Below, in pieces: positions 11,924-25,912 of a DNA stretch of 64,000 nt. Below the pieces are notes generated by a model, which searched no databases, had not been told where the DNA came from, and saw only the letters and a program-made list of their open reading frames with translations. Both the position numbers and the translations under genes were made by a program. The stretch spans positions 23,706,001-23,770,000 of the forward strand of contig NC_060110.1 of the NCBI RefSeq assembly GCF_021155765.1, read 5' to 3'. This DNA comes from Diprion similis (Eukaryota > Arthropoda > Insecta > Hymenoptera > Diprionidae). Positions within the stretch are counted from its first letter, which is position 1. Every line of letters starts with the position of its first letter.

Positions 11924-14900
11924 TCACAGTAATTTCACCATTCCCAGGCTAACAATTGAACCTATCGTTAACCCTGCACCCAAAAAGGCACCCATCATTG
12001 CAGAGGCGATTTCTTTTTCCTCTGGTTCTACGACGCTGCGAAAAACCAAAAACAAAATGTAATGTAACAAATGTTGTGATTTCAAACATCGCACTTCAAT
12101 ATTAAATGGATTCCCCTGTACTTACAGCGGCGTTAATATTAGAACAATGTTGCAAAGGTAACCGTTAGTGAAGGCAAAGCCCATGGTTATCAAGATGTAA
12201 TCAATGTCATCAGTTATGTAAACGGGAAGATGATGCCGGGGATGTGCATTACACACCATAATCGCTGGTACGAAAACGGCTCTGATAATGCTTAGGAATA
12301 TCACTACCCACGGTCTGTTCTTTGGCTAGATGAAAGGAAAAAACAATACAAATTACTCCAAGAGTTTCAAGTAGGTACACAACAAGACAAAAACAGTATC
12401 ACTTTTGTCATGAGGCGATAAAACAGCGATAGAAGCTGAATCAAGAGCTATAATTTGAAAAATATATAATATGCATCGAACATTGAATTTTATATCCTTA
12501 AGATATGTAGACAATATCACACATCACTTATTTACTTACCCATTCTAAAAGTCCTGCCAATATTCTCCCTGCGTAATCACCTATGCTGAATAAAAGGTAG
12601 GCGACTACCGGGATGAAGTATATATCTGAAACCAAACAAGATATATAGTATTTTAGTATTACGAACGATGAGGAGGTGAACCAGACGCAAAGAAATAATT
12701 GCATGAGTGACTTACCATTCCATGCATGACCTTGTCCTTTGTTCTGACTGTCTACGAGTACAGTAACTGCTGGATAAACAGCTATGGTAACTAAGAATGT
12801 AATTGCTTCGCTTAAGCCGTAGTGCCAGATCTTTTTGAAAATCTTGAAATAAGATATCGTTCCCTCATTGTAACTGACATCCTGAGAATTTCCACCAGGA
12901 ATATGGTTATCTCTGTCAGATGCGATTAACGACTCTGAGGAATCTTCAAGCATGTGGTACTTGAAAAACACCTGTGGAAATACATCAATGAATCACATAT
13001 CACTGATAGAATATGGGACAAGAAATTTGCCAACAAGTATTCACTGCATGATGATTCATGAGGTGTGCAATGTAACTTCGGATGGCAGAAGAGTTCGCTG
13101 CATTAATTATGTATCCTTGTGAGCGATATAGACATGTACAGCAGGTGGGAATATATCGGATCATCTTATTGTTAGAGCGAAAAAATATATTGCTATTATC
13201 TGCTCGACACAGTTGTGATTGCTGTAAAATACGAGAGTTGAACTGATTGCATGATGTCTGGCATGAGGATTTACATGCATACTACATCACTCAAAGCGGA
13301 ATGTGTACATAAAATACACGGATAATCAAAAACTGCTTATCATATTATAACTCTAAAACAGCTGCTACCATCGTCAGTATTATTTCATATAAAATGATTC
13401 CAACACACGAAATACCAATTGCATGAATCATACAATTTTCTAATAGACGCTATTCTATTGTTAAAAGTTCTTGCAAATAGCATATTTAATGAGGCGGTAT
13501 AAAATTTTTTACGTTCTCTAGACACTACCTGAATCTATTTCGGAATTGGCAGAATTTGTATTTTGCAAATTGAATCTGTACTTCGCCGGTTTAAATAATT
13601 AATCAAACGAATGATAATAAAACTTTTTCTTACTGCCTTCTCAAGGATCATGTAAGCAACTAACGAGAGAAACAGCATCACATCCCCTATGATGAAGTAC
13701 ACCAGACCTGAAAGAACGGGACTGGCGCCTATCCAGAGGGAACCGATTTCAGCAAGAGCTGTGAAAATTCCGCCTAAAGCTTGGCCACCCATCATCGCCG
13801 TTATGTAACCGGACGAAAATCGCCCCGCTATCCCCATTAAACTTCCTCCGAAAATAGCGCAAGAAGCTGGAAATTGAACGATACATTTTTGTTGAATAAT
13901 TTATGTGATTGTGAGTTAATCCTTATAATCTACGAGTGATTCATACTTAGTTGTGAGCCGATTTATTCCTTGGCAAAACCTTTTTAAATGTAAACGTAAA
14001 TTGCATGACAATAGAATTGTCAAGTCTGTAAAAATTTAGTTCGATTATCACAATTATACATACCATTGATAGCTGCAACGGTTGTTAACGTGATTATGAA
14101 GAATAAATTCTGCCCTGTAATTAAACCGATTTAATATTATCGAATGTGATAAATTAAGATTTCTAAGTAACGTATAGTTTTTAAGTAATTTATTTCAGGA
14201 AAAAATGCAAATTTTTTAGAACGAGGAAAATAAACATGCGAAACTCTCTACTACCATTACACTTTGGTAGTTAATTATCACGCGATTACAATAACTGTAA
14301 TATAATAAACAGAACTCACATTCATCTGTGTTGACCTTGATAAGTGCGGTTGTTAAGAGGAACAACAGAAATACTATGAACTGAGAGCCGACCATCCGCA
14401 TCCTGAGAGACATTCTGCGAATAAAATATCTCAGCATTAATGACTTAATTGTTTTTTCCGTGGATTAGGAGGTTTTATTTCCTCGTTTATGCAAAGTTTT
14501 GTCTTTTGCATGCAAGACGCGACTAATTCCCGCATTATTTTATTCTTTCTCTAACACGTAAACTTTTCATTTACTTTTTGCTTATGAACGTGTTGACCAC
14601 CAGGAAAAGCGTATTTGGTATCGCGCTAGCCACACTGAGATAGGATGTGAAACTCGCCTGGAGGTCATTTCTCTTCTCTAAATTTTCTGTATGAGTATAA
14701 TTATGCCTTCCAGTATTGTTTACATGGATTTCACGGAACTTGTACATCCAGTACTGAAATATAAACAAAAACGCTTTTGATTAATTAAATTAGGATATCA
14801 CCTCCTCGTTTACCCATCAATTGTATCCTGATACGTAACTCTTTCGAAAATTGATATTGAAATCTCACTGTGATAAATTTGGATAAGAACATTCATCATC

Positions 14901-16510
14901 TATCGCATGTATATGTACGATAATGTCTGTAGCGTATGCAATTGATGTATAAGCTTAATTATCTCAGGTGTACATTGCAATGATAAACAGCTGATTGAAT
15001 TTTCACTGCTAGGTCATAATTCAATAAACGTTGCAATTTTAAACGTATTTTACTTTATAGAAAACGGTAGAAGAATACAATCATATTAATCTTTTCAAAG
15101 TATAGACGTTCATGTCTCGCGTACGTGTCATAAAAATTAAATTACTCACATCGTTAGCAGTGACGAAAAAACTCCACGGTATCAATGTGTTCATTCCAAG
15201 GAAGTAAAAAATTATATACGCCAACTTGTATCTGTAAAATAAGAAGCAATAACGCGCATAACTTATGTGTACTTTGGTTTACTGGACTATACGCAATCGC
15301 ATAACTAGGTCATTACAACCCATTCTGTTATTACTTTTAATTTCTTCGGTGCTATCATCTCGCGAATAGAGGAAGATAAATATGAATTCTTAACGTATCC
15401 ATAAATACATTATAGGAAATTTCGTGATATAATTTAAAAGTGAAATTTTTCAACTAGTGTCAATGCAGTTTCGAAATATCCACCGATTGGCTGTAGTCGT
15501 ATGACGTCACGCGATATTGTGACTCCATCTTTATAGCCTTGAAAGAAAATTACAATGCCGATTATTCATATAAATATGTAATTGCGAATTTTAGGGCAAT
15601 GCACAAAGCTACCGTAAGACTTAGAAGAATAAATATTTGAGCTGAGTAATGAGACTGTTTTGAATATGCGTCGCAACCATCGGATTTTCGTACCGAAATT
15701 CAATATGACAGTCGTTATATTTCAACGCACCGCATTGCAATACATACGGAGTAAAATATGATATTTTTCAGAGAAAAATTCGCGAATTGAGAATAGTAAG
15801 AAGGATCTACAAGGAAATGATCATCACGCGCTACTATCCATGCGCAGAAAACAATGCGAAAAATTTTTTTCTCCCGCGAGCTGAATTAAGTCCAGTCACC
15901 GTATGTCGTCATAATTTCAGCGGGAATTATCTTTGTCTGCCATTTCTTTTTTTCTGTCTCTATACGCACTACTGAACGTGTCAAACTTTGATCACTCGGA
16001 GTCGTGGTTTCAAAATTTACACGTGACTATGCTGAAATAATCAAAGAATTATCTTTCAATGTTATATCAATGTCTATCGCTTTACGTCCAGTAAACTAGC
16101 CTAAAAACCATTGAAACAGACAAAGCGTATGAGTTCTGCATTAGTGCAGTATACAGACGGAAAAGGATATTTTAGCATAAACAAATCAGCCGAGAGTCTT
16201 TAGTGAAGTTCATTGAGTAAACCCTTATATGAAAGCTGGTATATTCATACAGCGATTATCAGCTGGCCATTGAATAAAGAGCATAAAAATAAAATGTGCA
16301 CATTTCCGGAGAAATTTCACCGCCATTGGTACGATAATAGCTCATATAATCAAGCAAGTGTAATTACTTGTCCAAGGGTTCGTGTGGCTTGAAAAGCGGT
16401 TTTTCATCCCTTATGACGACGCTCGGGTCGTCAACTTCGGTCAAATCATCTTCGAATTCACTATCGCTAACTCCCGCCAGCAAGGGACGCCTGTTGATTG
16501 AATATGACAT
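11924..16510 (-). CDS. Ent: Equilibrative nucleoside transporter (SLC29 family)
   Basis: Ten exons on the minus strand: 16510-16368, 15231-15150, 14753-14575, 14414-14320, 14114-14064, 13866-13634, 12971-12716, 12625-12540, 12325-12126 and 12035-11924; 478 aa with all phases consistent. After an acidic N-terminal cytoplasmic stretch comes the ENT signature DKYKLAYIIFYFLGMNTLIP, then FFVTAND. Later come GIAGRFSSGYITAMMGGQA, an acidic central loop, VFFKYHM, a TM with VTIAVYPAVTVLVDS, the conserved LFSIGDYAGRILAGLLEW, NRPW, and a final helix after VVEPEEKEIASAMMG. The family has 11 TMs and carries purine and pyrimidine nucleosides down their gradient. An in-frame upstream ATG at 16549 would add 13 residues; I prefer 16510. 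Intron 1 is long (15232-16367) and holds a CRE and an inverted CCAAT box. Confidence 0.93.
15486..15509. promoter_or_regulatory. Inverted CCAAT box plus full CRE (TGACGTCA) in ENT intron 1
   Basis: ATTGG at 15486-15490 is followed by the 8-bp palindrome TGACGTCA at 15502-15509, about 255-280 bp upstream of ENT exon 2. The pair resembles a compact promoter or enhancer core. Only the motifs are visible. Confidence 0.35.
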
Positions 16511-18299
16511 CGCGAGCTGGCGACGGTATAATCTGAAAGAAACAAGCATTCCGGCCTTATACTACGGGTATACCGTATAAACTATATATAATCGAAATAA
16601 CGAGCGAATAAGTAAACGGACCGAACATGAACTTGTTCCTAATAACAATCGTGGGTGATGAGATAACATCGATGGTCTACAGATGCGTCAAAAAAGCCGC
16701 GGTTTGAAGGCAATTGGGAAACAAATTATACAAGTATATAACAAGCGGTAATAATCGCTTGATCAACAAGTAAGGAACAAAGGTAATGATGAGGCCTTGG
16801 ATAATTGGTATGACAAAAGAAAGGCGACGGAGAAAAGAAAAGACTATATAAGACATAATGTATATAATGCGGGAAAAACAAATCATCGTTGTTGGCGTGC
16901 ATTAACTCCAAAGCTAATTCTTCGATCCCGCGTGAATAAATTGAAACGAAAATTATCCTTTGCGGGAAATAATTTGAAAAAAGAATCAAAAAGGAGATTT
17001 GGATTTACCTGTGATTATTTTCGTTGACCGTAGAACCAACTAAAACTTACGTAATTTCGAGTAATGATACGGAGTTCCTTTATTTTTTAAATAAAAAGAA
17101 AAAAAAATAATAATAATAATGCTCAGTCAAAACTAAGACTCGAAAAAATTCCACCAATAGTCAAATCCTTATTAAGTAAATAAATGTTTCACTTGTGTAC
17201 ACGCATCTGCCCCCATTCACGTCATGAAATGACAGCGTCAGCCGTCAGACTACCTTCGAATTCGACATGCCTGCAATTTCTTGTATGTACACTCTACCGT
17301 TGTGAGACTGTGAGAAACAAACAACGAACGAGCGACCGTATGTGCTGGTGGACGAGTCGAAGGGCGTTGAATTGAAATTGAGTAATAAGAAAGCCTCGGA
17401 GATTAGTCGAATTTCCTTAGCTGACTAGCAGACGGAGTTGACTAGCTTCCGCGTTATTGTCACTGCTCTTGCGATTCCGTCGAACCCGAATTTCCGTACT
17501 TTCTGCTCGAAGGAAGATTGTTCAGTGTTTAGTGACGTAGCTCGATGTTTTACAGCTCTGCACAAGATGGCGTAGCGTGAGCGCTTTTCCATCAAATGTT
17601 CAAAAATAAAAGCGGCGCTACTGTGCACACAATATTAATTTTACGGTATTTGTCCCTATGTCTTGAATTTCCCGTTCATGAAGCATCGTGTGCATTAAAT
17701 GAGAACTGATCAATTTAGTTCTGAATAATCTCGCTGTAAACGAGAGAATTTCCGCTTGTGGATGCAGTTTTTGCAACCCGCATCATTGAGTCCGCGTTCT
17801 ATTTTTGCAGCGTATGATAAAGCACGGTGCCGCTGTACCGAAATGTAGATAAGGTCGGTGCCGTCTTTCAATTAGATTTGTGTCGATGCTCTACTACGTC
17901 ATTTTGTTGCACATTTTTGTCCCAGACAGCGCCACTTTTTAACCTGGAACGCGGGGTTTGAATAGGAAGTGTCGCGAATTAATTCTCGCTAATCCTCAGC
18001 GAAGAAAAAAAGAAATAATAACTCCTTAAACTCCTAAATTTTTAATATTTTACATTGACGTGAATCAAACTTCGTCAATAATATCAAACCGTTTTCTAAG
18101 ATTTGTGAATCAAATGAATCGAGATGAATTAATATCATGACTGTTGCAAATAATCAGCCGTAATAAAGTAGCGCAGGTAATCAAGAATTGAGTATCTCGG
18201 CAGAAGAAAGCGAAACAACTACATGTATGTCGTTCTGCGCCTAACGGTCTTATTACTGCGTTGCACTAAAGATTTCGTTCCGTTCTGCGCTGCGCTACT

Positions 18300-18650
18300 A
18301 GACATGGCCAGATATAGTAATATATACCTGGTAAGAGATCTTCTGATATGGTCATACCTATATGGTCTGGTATCTCAACATACGTCTATATCAGAAAATT
18401 TAAATAAAAAATTAAGTTTTAATACACACAGCCAGATATGGCCGCATGTGATTTTGTATATTTACGCGTATATCTGTGTTCCATACGTATGAGAAATATT
18501 TAGAAGTCGCATATATGGTCTGATCTGTCCATATATGACCAGATTTGGCCAATTTTTGTACAGTTTGATCTTTTCGTATAAGGCGTGCAGGTCTGGTCAA
18601 TTTCCATATTAGGCCTGACATGGGCGATTCATACATGGCCATATCGGGGT
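18300..18650. repeat. Degenerate repeat field of ATATGGTC/ATATGGCC-type motifs
   Basis: Related short units recur at about 18302, 18344, 18358, 18430, 18511, 18530, 18588 and 18634 in both orientations, for example GATATGGTC, TATATGGTC, GATATGGCC and TACATGGCC. Spacing is irregular, so this is either a decayed satellite or a cluster of binding sites. Confidence 0.4.
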
Positions 18651-18841
18651 TTATCGGAAACTTTTTTCGCGGATAACACCAAAGTGACTGACGCGATAAG
18701 AAAATGGTGCAATTTGCGAAAGTACACAAATTAACAACTCAACTGTGACATATATAGATATTACAAGGTCAAAGATAAAGTCAACGACGATCGAGTGACT
18801 TCAGTTGGTTTCAAAGGTGGGTGCAAGTAGGGTGAGACTCG

Positions 18842-18850
18842 GTATAAATA
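18842..18850 (+). promoter_or_regulatory. TATA box of the JHAMT-like gene
   Basis: TATAAATAC lies 169 bp upstream of the start codon, which allows a short 5' UTR. It is a consensus core-promoter match on the correct strand; the transcription start is inferred. Confidence 0.45.
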
Positions 18851-19010
18851 CACATGACGAAAAACAAAGGATCGATGATCATCAGTCCACTTACAAAGGC
18901 TTTAGAATCGACGAATGGCCAACTCCAAATAAACAACCGTTGTTATAATTACGGAGTGTCGAACAGATTGAATCAGAGTAATAAAAGGCGAAAAATATCT
19001 AGATAGGGGA

Positions 19011-20246
19011 ATGGATAATCCGGAATTGTACGCGACAGTCAATAACCTACAGCGTACAGACGCTGATGACATTTCCCACGAGTTCGAGGAGGATATTAGA
19101 AAAATGTCCGGACGTTGCCTGGACATTGGATCTGGACCCGGAGATGTCGTGATGGATTTCATTTTGCCAAAACTGAACCCGACTGCGACCATTGTCTGTG
19201 AGTTTGTAATCCTTTGTATACCCTATGCGAGAATATTTGCTGAGGCAATTGAAGTTAATGTAAAAAAGGGACGCAGGTTCCGACATCTCCGAAGCCATGG
19301 TGAAATTTGGAAAAGATAAATACGGGGAAAACAGCCGGGTGAATTTCATCAAACTGGACATCGAAACCCCGAATTTACCGAGGAATCTAGTTGGACAATT
19401 TGATCATGTTACATCATTCTACTGTTTGCATTGGTGCCAAAATATGGGGTGAAAGTTTCTCCTCTCTTGAAATGAATCAGAATTTAATCAATCGATATCA
19501 CACATTTAATTCTGCTGTACAAGACATTCCTGTTCGGTGAAAAATTCTCAGTTACATACCTCTGTTTATAGGCAAGCGCTTGACAACATTTACAAATTGC
19601 TTCGACCCGGCGGAACTTCCCTTTTGGCGTTTGTGGCGAATGATTCTGGTCTGGATGCGTACAAAGTCTTGGCAACCATGATTCGTTACAAACCCTACAT
19701 GATGGTATAAATGCGCAACTATATTTACAACTAAAAGCTAATTTCGTTTCATTTTCTCTGAATTTTGCGATTTTGATCAGGACGCAAACCGTTACGTCCC
19801 GTTTTACCAGTACACTAACCGGCAACGCAAAACTCTGAAGACCTTACTGGAAAAAGTTGGGTTTGAAGTCTGCCATTGCAGCCGCAGAGAGAAAAGTTAC
19901 GTTTTCCATAAGCTGGAGGAATTTAGCCGTAAGATATTTTCTTCCGTTTTGTACATCATACGACAATTGCCATATATTACACACAAATTATTAGCGACAA
20001 TATTGCGTGAATGTAAGTAGTAAGAGAATATAGTTAGTAGAGTTTACTTTTTCAGAATTCGTACTTGCTCTGAATCCGTTCATAAAACGAATGCCGATTG
20101 ATTTAAGAGAAGAGTACAGGAACGATTTGGTCAGAGAAGTCATGAGAAAAAAAATTATATTTAACCAGAGTGAGAATAATGAAGATGCCTACAGTGTAAT
20201 GTATAGATATCATACATCCGTAGTTTACGTAAGAAAGCCTTTGTAA
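19011..20246 (+). CDS. jhamt: Juvenile hormone acid O-methyltransferase-like protein
   Basis: Five exons: 19011-19197, 19277-19448, 19572-19704, 19781-19928 and 20056-20246; 276 aa, the usual JHAMT size. It starts MDNPELYATVNNLQRTDA, like family N-termini. SAM motif I is CLDIGSGPGDV (residues about 36-46), followed by CSDISEAMV, the conserved FDHVTSFYCLHWCQN region, LLRPGGTSLLAF, and a C-terminal half with LEKVGFEV and NPFIKRMP. JHAMT methylates farnesoic or juvenile hormone acid in the corpora allata, the last or next-to-last step of juvenile hormone synthesis. Insects often carry several JHAMT-like paralogues, so hormone synthesis is not certain for this copy. An AATAAA follows about 20 nt after the stop. 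A poorly supported alternative is a general type-11 methyltransferase. Confidence 0.88.
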
Positions 20247-21861
20247 ACACGATGTTATCACTAGAGAATAAAGTACAAAATTACAGCGACAAAAGCTATA
20301 TAATAATGGAACAAGATTGAATTATCTGAAACACGAAAGAATAAAATTTGTAAAATATAATCATACATACCTATAATTGTCAAATGAAAATGTGTCGATT
20401 CTAAAGAAATATTAATTTACATAGTTTTGGGCAGATATTTTGATCATTATAAAAAATAAGTACTTTTTGTAACAATCAATCATTTACAAAGTATCAATGG
20501 AGTAAGAATTTTTTTCCTAATATCTTCTTGTTTTCCAATGAAACCAAGAAGAATAAATCAGCACAGAGAACCGTAGCTGAAAAAAAATGCACCGAAAGAA
20601 ACATCTCAAATTCTCAATCCCAAGAATATATTCATTTTGATAGCCGTCATTAGATCATTTCCGCTGCACCGCGAAAAAAAAAATTCTTCATATAATGCGA
20701 GCATGGCTTACGCGTTTTTTATGCATGTTTTCCATACACGAAGTACCCGTTTCTAGACGGTAGTGTGAGCGCGAATGCGCATGCGCAGAATACAGAAAAG
20801 ATCACTTTTAATTCCTCGGAGTTAAAAGTGATCTTTTCCATACTGTGCACATGCGTTGTCGTAAACATATCTATTTTTTTTAATCAAGTTATTACCGAGC
20901 CACGTGACAGAGGAATCCCAGGGAAAATCACCAACGCTGCCAAGTAATGAAACAGTTACTCGGATGACTCCACTGAACTTTTCGTAAAAATAATATAAGG
21001 AATTGAAAATAATCAACCTTTCCAACAGATGTTTGCGTTTTGCGTTCTCTCACAGAGAACACTGCGTAAATTGCAATTATGGTACAACAGTTCGAGGGTC
21101 TCGAAATTTAGAAGGTAACGCTGTGGGTACATCACTTTTTGTTCTACGAATTTGCTGAAGTTAAAGTTTCATATATGATAATAAAAGCTGCGTGTGAAAC
21201 TCACATTCATCATAAAAATTTGCAGGCTTTTCAATTTCAAAATCTCATTCAATCTTTCGGTAATGCATCCGCCATGAGTGTATTAATTAGCGAATGTAAA
21301 TTTATTAGGAACACACTGATTAATTAAATTATCCGTGGGAGTCTGAAAGCATCACAATCGTGACTTTCTTTGCACTGCACGAATTGAATGGCAAACGAAG
21401 TGACCTCGCGAGCTGCACTTGTCTAAATTCAAATTCATCGAATTACCATCAGAGCACGATTTGTCGGAAAAAAATCCGTTAAAATACGGAGAAAATAAAA
21501 AACTTTGTTTTCACTCAAAATACCGAAGACGTTGATTGAAGGACATGTCTTCAGAATATCTTCAGTCAACGCCGAAGAACACAGGAATCAAACAAATACA
21601 ATGTTCCCGATAATGTGTTTGTGTCGGTATGCCAATTGGCTATACCGACAAAACAGAGTGCCACTGGTACTAACTCACTAGTTTCATGGCGACAAGGTTG
21701 AATTAGGTTGGCTAAACTGTAATTTTCTGTGGTAATTTTTCGCTGGAATTGTGTTAGCTTCGACGAGTCGGTTAAAGTGTGGTTGACTGTTGACAGTTTG
21801 ACTGTTTTCCGGGACTGTATGTTAAAAATTAAGCTTTGGACTCGACGTTATTAATTGTAAA
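20247..21861. other. Intergenic region between JHAMT-like and ZW10
   Basis: Contains the JHAMT 3' end, a perfect 17-bp-arm hairpin (20795-20838), a weaker 12-bp hairpin (21530-21571) and the ZW10 promoter. No coding exon was recognised. Confidence 0.5.
20795..20838. repeat. Perfect inverted repeat (17-bp arms, 10-nt loop)
   Basis: The left arm GAAAAGATCACTTTTAA at 20795-20811 is the exact reverse complement of 20822-20838, with a 10-nt spacer. It could be the tip of a small fold-back element or a structured transcript. Confidence 0.85.
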
Positions 21862-24800
21862 ATGTCTTCATTCTTGGCCGACATCTTAGTTACCGCAGGT
21901 AATAAAAGCACTCGAAAATATATCAACCCCTTTCCTCCCACGGACAAGTATTTTTACCTCCTAAACGCCGAATATGTCGGATTACATTTTAGTTGTAGCG
22001 GTTATCTTCCGGCAACAATATCATTGTTGTACCGACGTGTATTCCCTTTTCTTACAAATACAGAATGGTATAAGCTCTGCAACATTTCATTGTGTGCTTA
22101 TATGATTATTTTTCACATACAAGCACATTATATACAATTTTTCGAAATTGAATAGGCTTTTGAAATGCATATTTGTAAAGTTTGATGCAGTTTACATCTT
22201 GCTTTGATTTGAGATTTTTATCCATACTTCTGAGCGACAACCAATATTGCACCTTTATATCTATAATTATTTACTTTTATGAATAAAGTTTGTGTACATT
22301 GATATTTCAAGGGAAATTCGAAAAGATCGATTTGGCTACAAAAATATCCGAGCTCCAGGTACAAATATCCAAATTAAAATGTGATGTCAAAGAATACATC
22401 AAGGATAACTATGTTGAGTTTGTACCAAAATTGAAGAAAGATCAATCTTTGATTCATGATATCCAGAGGCATCTTGACGAAATAAATATACTCCAAAAAA
22501 GAGTACAAGATCAGGTGAGTCTTCAATTCCGTTAGATTATCTCACAAATAAAGTTTCAATACTGTATATCAGGATAGTTTAAGATTATTCTTCATCATAG
22601 ATGTAGCAAACACTAATATCAAGATTCTTCTCTCGTCAGATTAAAATCGAGCTGTCTGGCTCCACCAGAGAACTCAAGAATCTTTCGAATGACCTTCAAA
22701 AATCAAGTATAAGCTTGGCACTCTCCGGTCGTCTGATCGAGGTAACTGATTGCCTACAAGCGGCAGAAAGTTACAAAAGAGATAAGCAATATGTAGAAGT
22801 TGCAAAAACATTGCAATGTATGCAAAAACTGCTAGACGATCCCAAGACGGACTTGCAGTACTTGGATATTTTTCGTGCTTTAAAGAGCAAGTATTCTGCA
22901 ACCTATGGAACGTTTTTGACGGATGTTACAGTACTTTGGCAGCAGTATATTCAGTGGGAAATAGTTGAAGACAGTTCTCAACATTCCTGCGTTAATCTTA
23001 GCATAAAATGTGACCTAGAAGAAATGCAGAATCTTGTCGAAGCTCTGCATCATATGGACAACTTATCAGGCAACTTGAGCAAATTGACTAATAAGCTGAC
23101 GAAACACCTGATTGGTCCGATAATAAATTATGAATGTTCCGTGTTTGTCACTGATGAAACTAAGTTCTCTGTCCAGTGTCTGGACGAAATGAAAAAGCCA
23201 GAATACAAAAGTGTCCTCCATAATTTGACTCTACTTTTCCAGTTTATGCATCACAATTTGAATGTCCGTTTGAAAGATGGCCAAAGGTTCCTTGCAAAGC
23301 TGGAACCCCATATTTTTAAACAATTCTCAGACAGTTTGATCAATGACTGCATATCGCACACCATACCGAGTTCTAGTTTAGAACTGCAAAATTTTGAACC
23401 TGTTATTCAAGATATTTCAAAATTTCAAGATTACCTTGTAGAAATTGGTAATATTTTTTACTTACTATTAGATTGATAGAAGGTAAAAAGGAACAGTTGC
23501 ATATAAAATTTAGTATTACCTAATTTTTCATTCACAGAATTTATTGCGCCAGATAAAATATTCCTGTCTGAATATATTAAAAACGTGGATGGTCTGTTTA
23601 TAAAAAAAATATGTCAAGACTTCTTAGGTAAGGCTAGAACTGTGATGAAAAAAGATCTTCACGATTCGATGAAACATGAAATTCAGGTTTGAAAATTGTT
23701 CACAGTTATAATTCTAATTGCCAAACTTTTTCAAATTTTTGTAACTCTGCATCACTTTATTGGTCCAATTTATTCAGGGACCACAAAAATGGCTAGATAA
23801 TACGTCAGCCAGTGACGATTTCATGATTAATAGGAAACTCAGTGAGGACACATTCCAATTACCACCTTGTCAAATAAGGTAGTTGTATACCATTGACTAA
23901 CAATATTTTCAACTGTGGGGCATAATACACCCAACCAGAGATGAAAGTTTACTTCAAATTCTTTTTCCTACGGTTTCAGTAAAAGCGTCAAAGAAATCCT
24001 AGATCTTGTGAAAGAGATTCTTGATGAGGCGTGTCGTAGCTCTGACATGTGCGCAGTGAGATTATTTTACACAAGTCGAAATATAGTTGAAATGTATGCA
24101 GTCCTGGTGCCCGAGCATCACAAGAAATTTTTAGAGACGATACCTCAGCAAGTTGGTAAGAACAGGATAGACTTACTTCAATGATTACTGACTTGGATCA
24201 ATGGCCAAGTACACATGATACATTTTCAAGGTACAATATACCAAGGATTTCAGCAAAATGTATCAATATTTATTAGCTTTGTTCCATAACAACTGCATGT
24301 ACCTGGCTCATCATCTGTGCGTATTGGCGCACGAATACAAAAATAAGCTGCCAGAAGTTTTACAAAAACGTAATGTTACTTACGCCGACCAAACTTTAGT
24401 GCTACGCTCCACTGGCTCGGAATGCTTTTTGGAACACATGAAGTATCAGAGAAACATTATCATCGACATACTCAGAGAATCGGGTAAAATATCATTTCTT
24501 GTTCAACTATTATACATTTCCATATTGCTTTATACACTTTTTATTGTTAGAGTAGTATAATTTTGACTTATTTTCAGAAATTCAATTTCATTGCAAAGCT
24601 AGTTTTTCATCTCCAACTTGTTTCCTCTCATGTTTTTAACTAAAAAAAAAAAATTTTTGCAGTTTAATCTCAAAAAATTTGATTTAACAATGACCTTGCT
24701 AAATGAAAAAATTCTTGCTTTCGACCTTGAAATTCTAGGCCTCGTTACTGACCTGAAAGAACTTTTCATGAAGGCCTAGTTTCTCCAGAATCAAGTTTGG

Positions 24801-25879
24801 TGCGGAAGAGTTCTTGCATGAGATCACAACTTGGATAGCAATTAATCTTGATCAAATTTTCTTGTAGGTTTGTCAACATTAGGCCAAGTACCTGAATTAC
24901 CGGCAAATACAGAGAAAGCGATAAGGCAATGCATCAGGCAACTTGAGCTCCTGAAAACAGTGTGGCTCAATGTTCTTCCTAGCAATGTATATTGTCGTGC
25001 TGTAGGTAAGTTTCATTTTGAACCAAAATCAATCCTCATCATGTTCAGCAAACTTTTGTATTGTTTCAATCGATTATAAATAAGTTTTCGCAATTATTTT
25101 CCAATTAAAAATGACTCAATGACTCCATAATCTTGGTGATTCAATAATCAAAGTCTAATACAAGAATAAGAATAGAGTTTTGTATGCTAAAGTTTATGTC
25201 AGAGTTCAAATCGCTTCGTAAGGTTTTTCACTATTATAAATCTGAAAAATTTACAGGAAGAGTCAAACGATTCAATTATAAATTTTTATATTTAAATGTG
25301 GTATTCACACATTTAAAAACAATTGTTCAATTATTATACAGATACTTTTACATTTGACTCGATCTTTATTAAAAAAAAAAAAGTTTCGTTGCGTGTAAAC
25401 CAGAACGTGAAGATTTTGGTTACCAAAATATTCGAATGTTTCGGCAAATTTCTAAAATGAAAAACTGAAGCAATCGCATTTTTTAATCACAATCGTTACA
25501 GGTTGTATAATGAATTCCATGATCGATGAACTGGTCACAAGGGTGATCAATGTCGAAGATATTCCAGCTGATGTTGCTACTGAATTGGTTACATTGTTCA
25601 ATATGATCATGAATAGAGCCCCCTCTATATTTCCTGTAAGTTTATCTTCCATGGTACCGAATGTTATGCAGCTATCACAATATAACGCAATACATTCAAA
25701 CTGTTTCGATGGCAGAAAAAACTCAGACACAATCGGTTTTTTTTTTTACCATATATTTCTATGAGTTTATAGGTACATGTTTTTTTTATATCTATTGTTT
25801 TTATTAAAAATTATCATACACTTTCCACTGTTCAACAGTATCGTGACTGTTTTTTTCCATTTTCTTTTTGCTTGCATTG

Positions 25880-25912
<33 letters not shown>

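Larger units (their letters stand above)
16511..19010. other. Intergenic region between divergent ENT and JHAMT-like genes
   Basis: No coding exon was recognised. It contains an (AAT)n stretch near 17108-17120, two short GGCGC/CTCF-like motifs (about 17564 and 17925-17937), a field of repeated ATATGGTC/ATATGGCC motifs (18300-18650) and a TATA box before JHAMT (18842). Confidence 0.5.

Noticed and set aside
24258-24276. Upstream ATG and in-frame codons before ZW10 exon 7
   Set aside because: The TTATTAG acceptor ending at 24276 restores the conserved A-L-F-H-N-N-C junction with the correct phase; the earlier codons are intronic.
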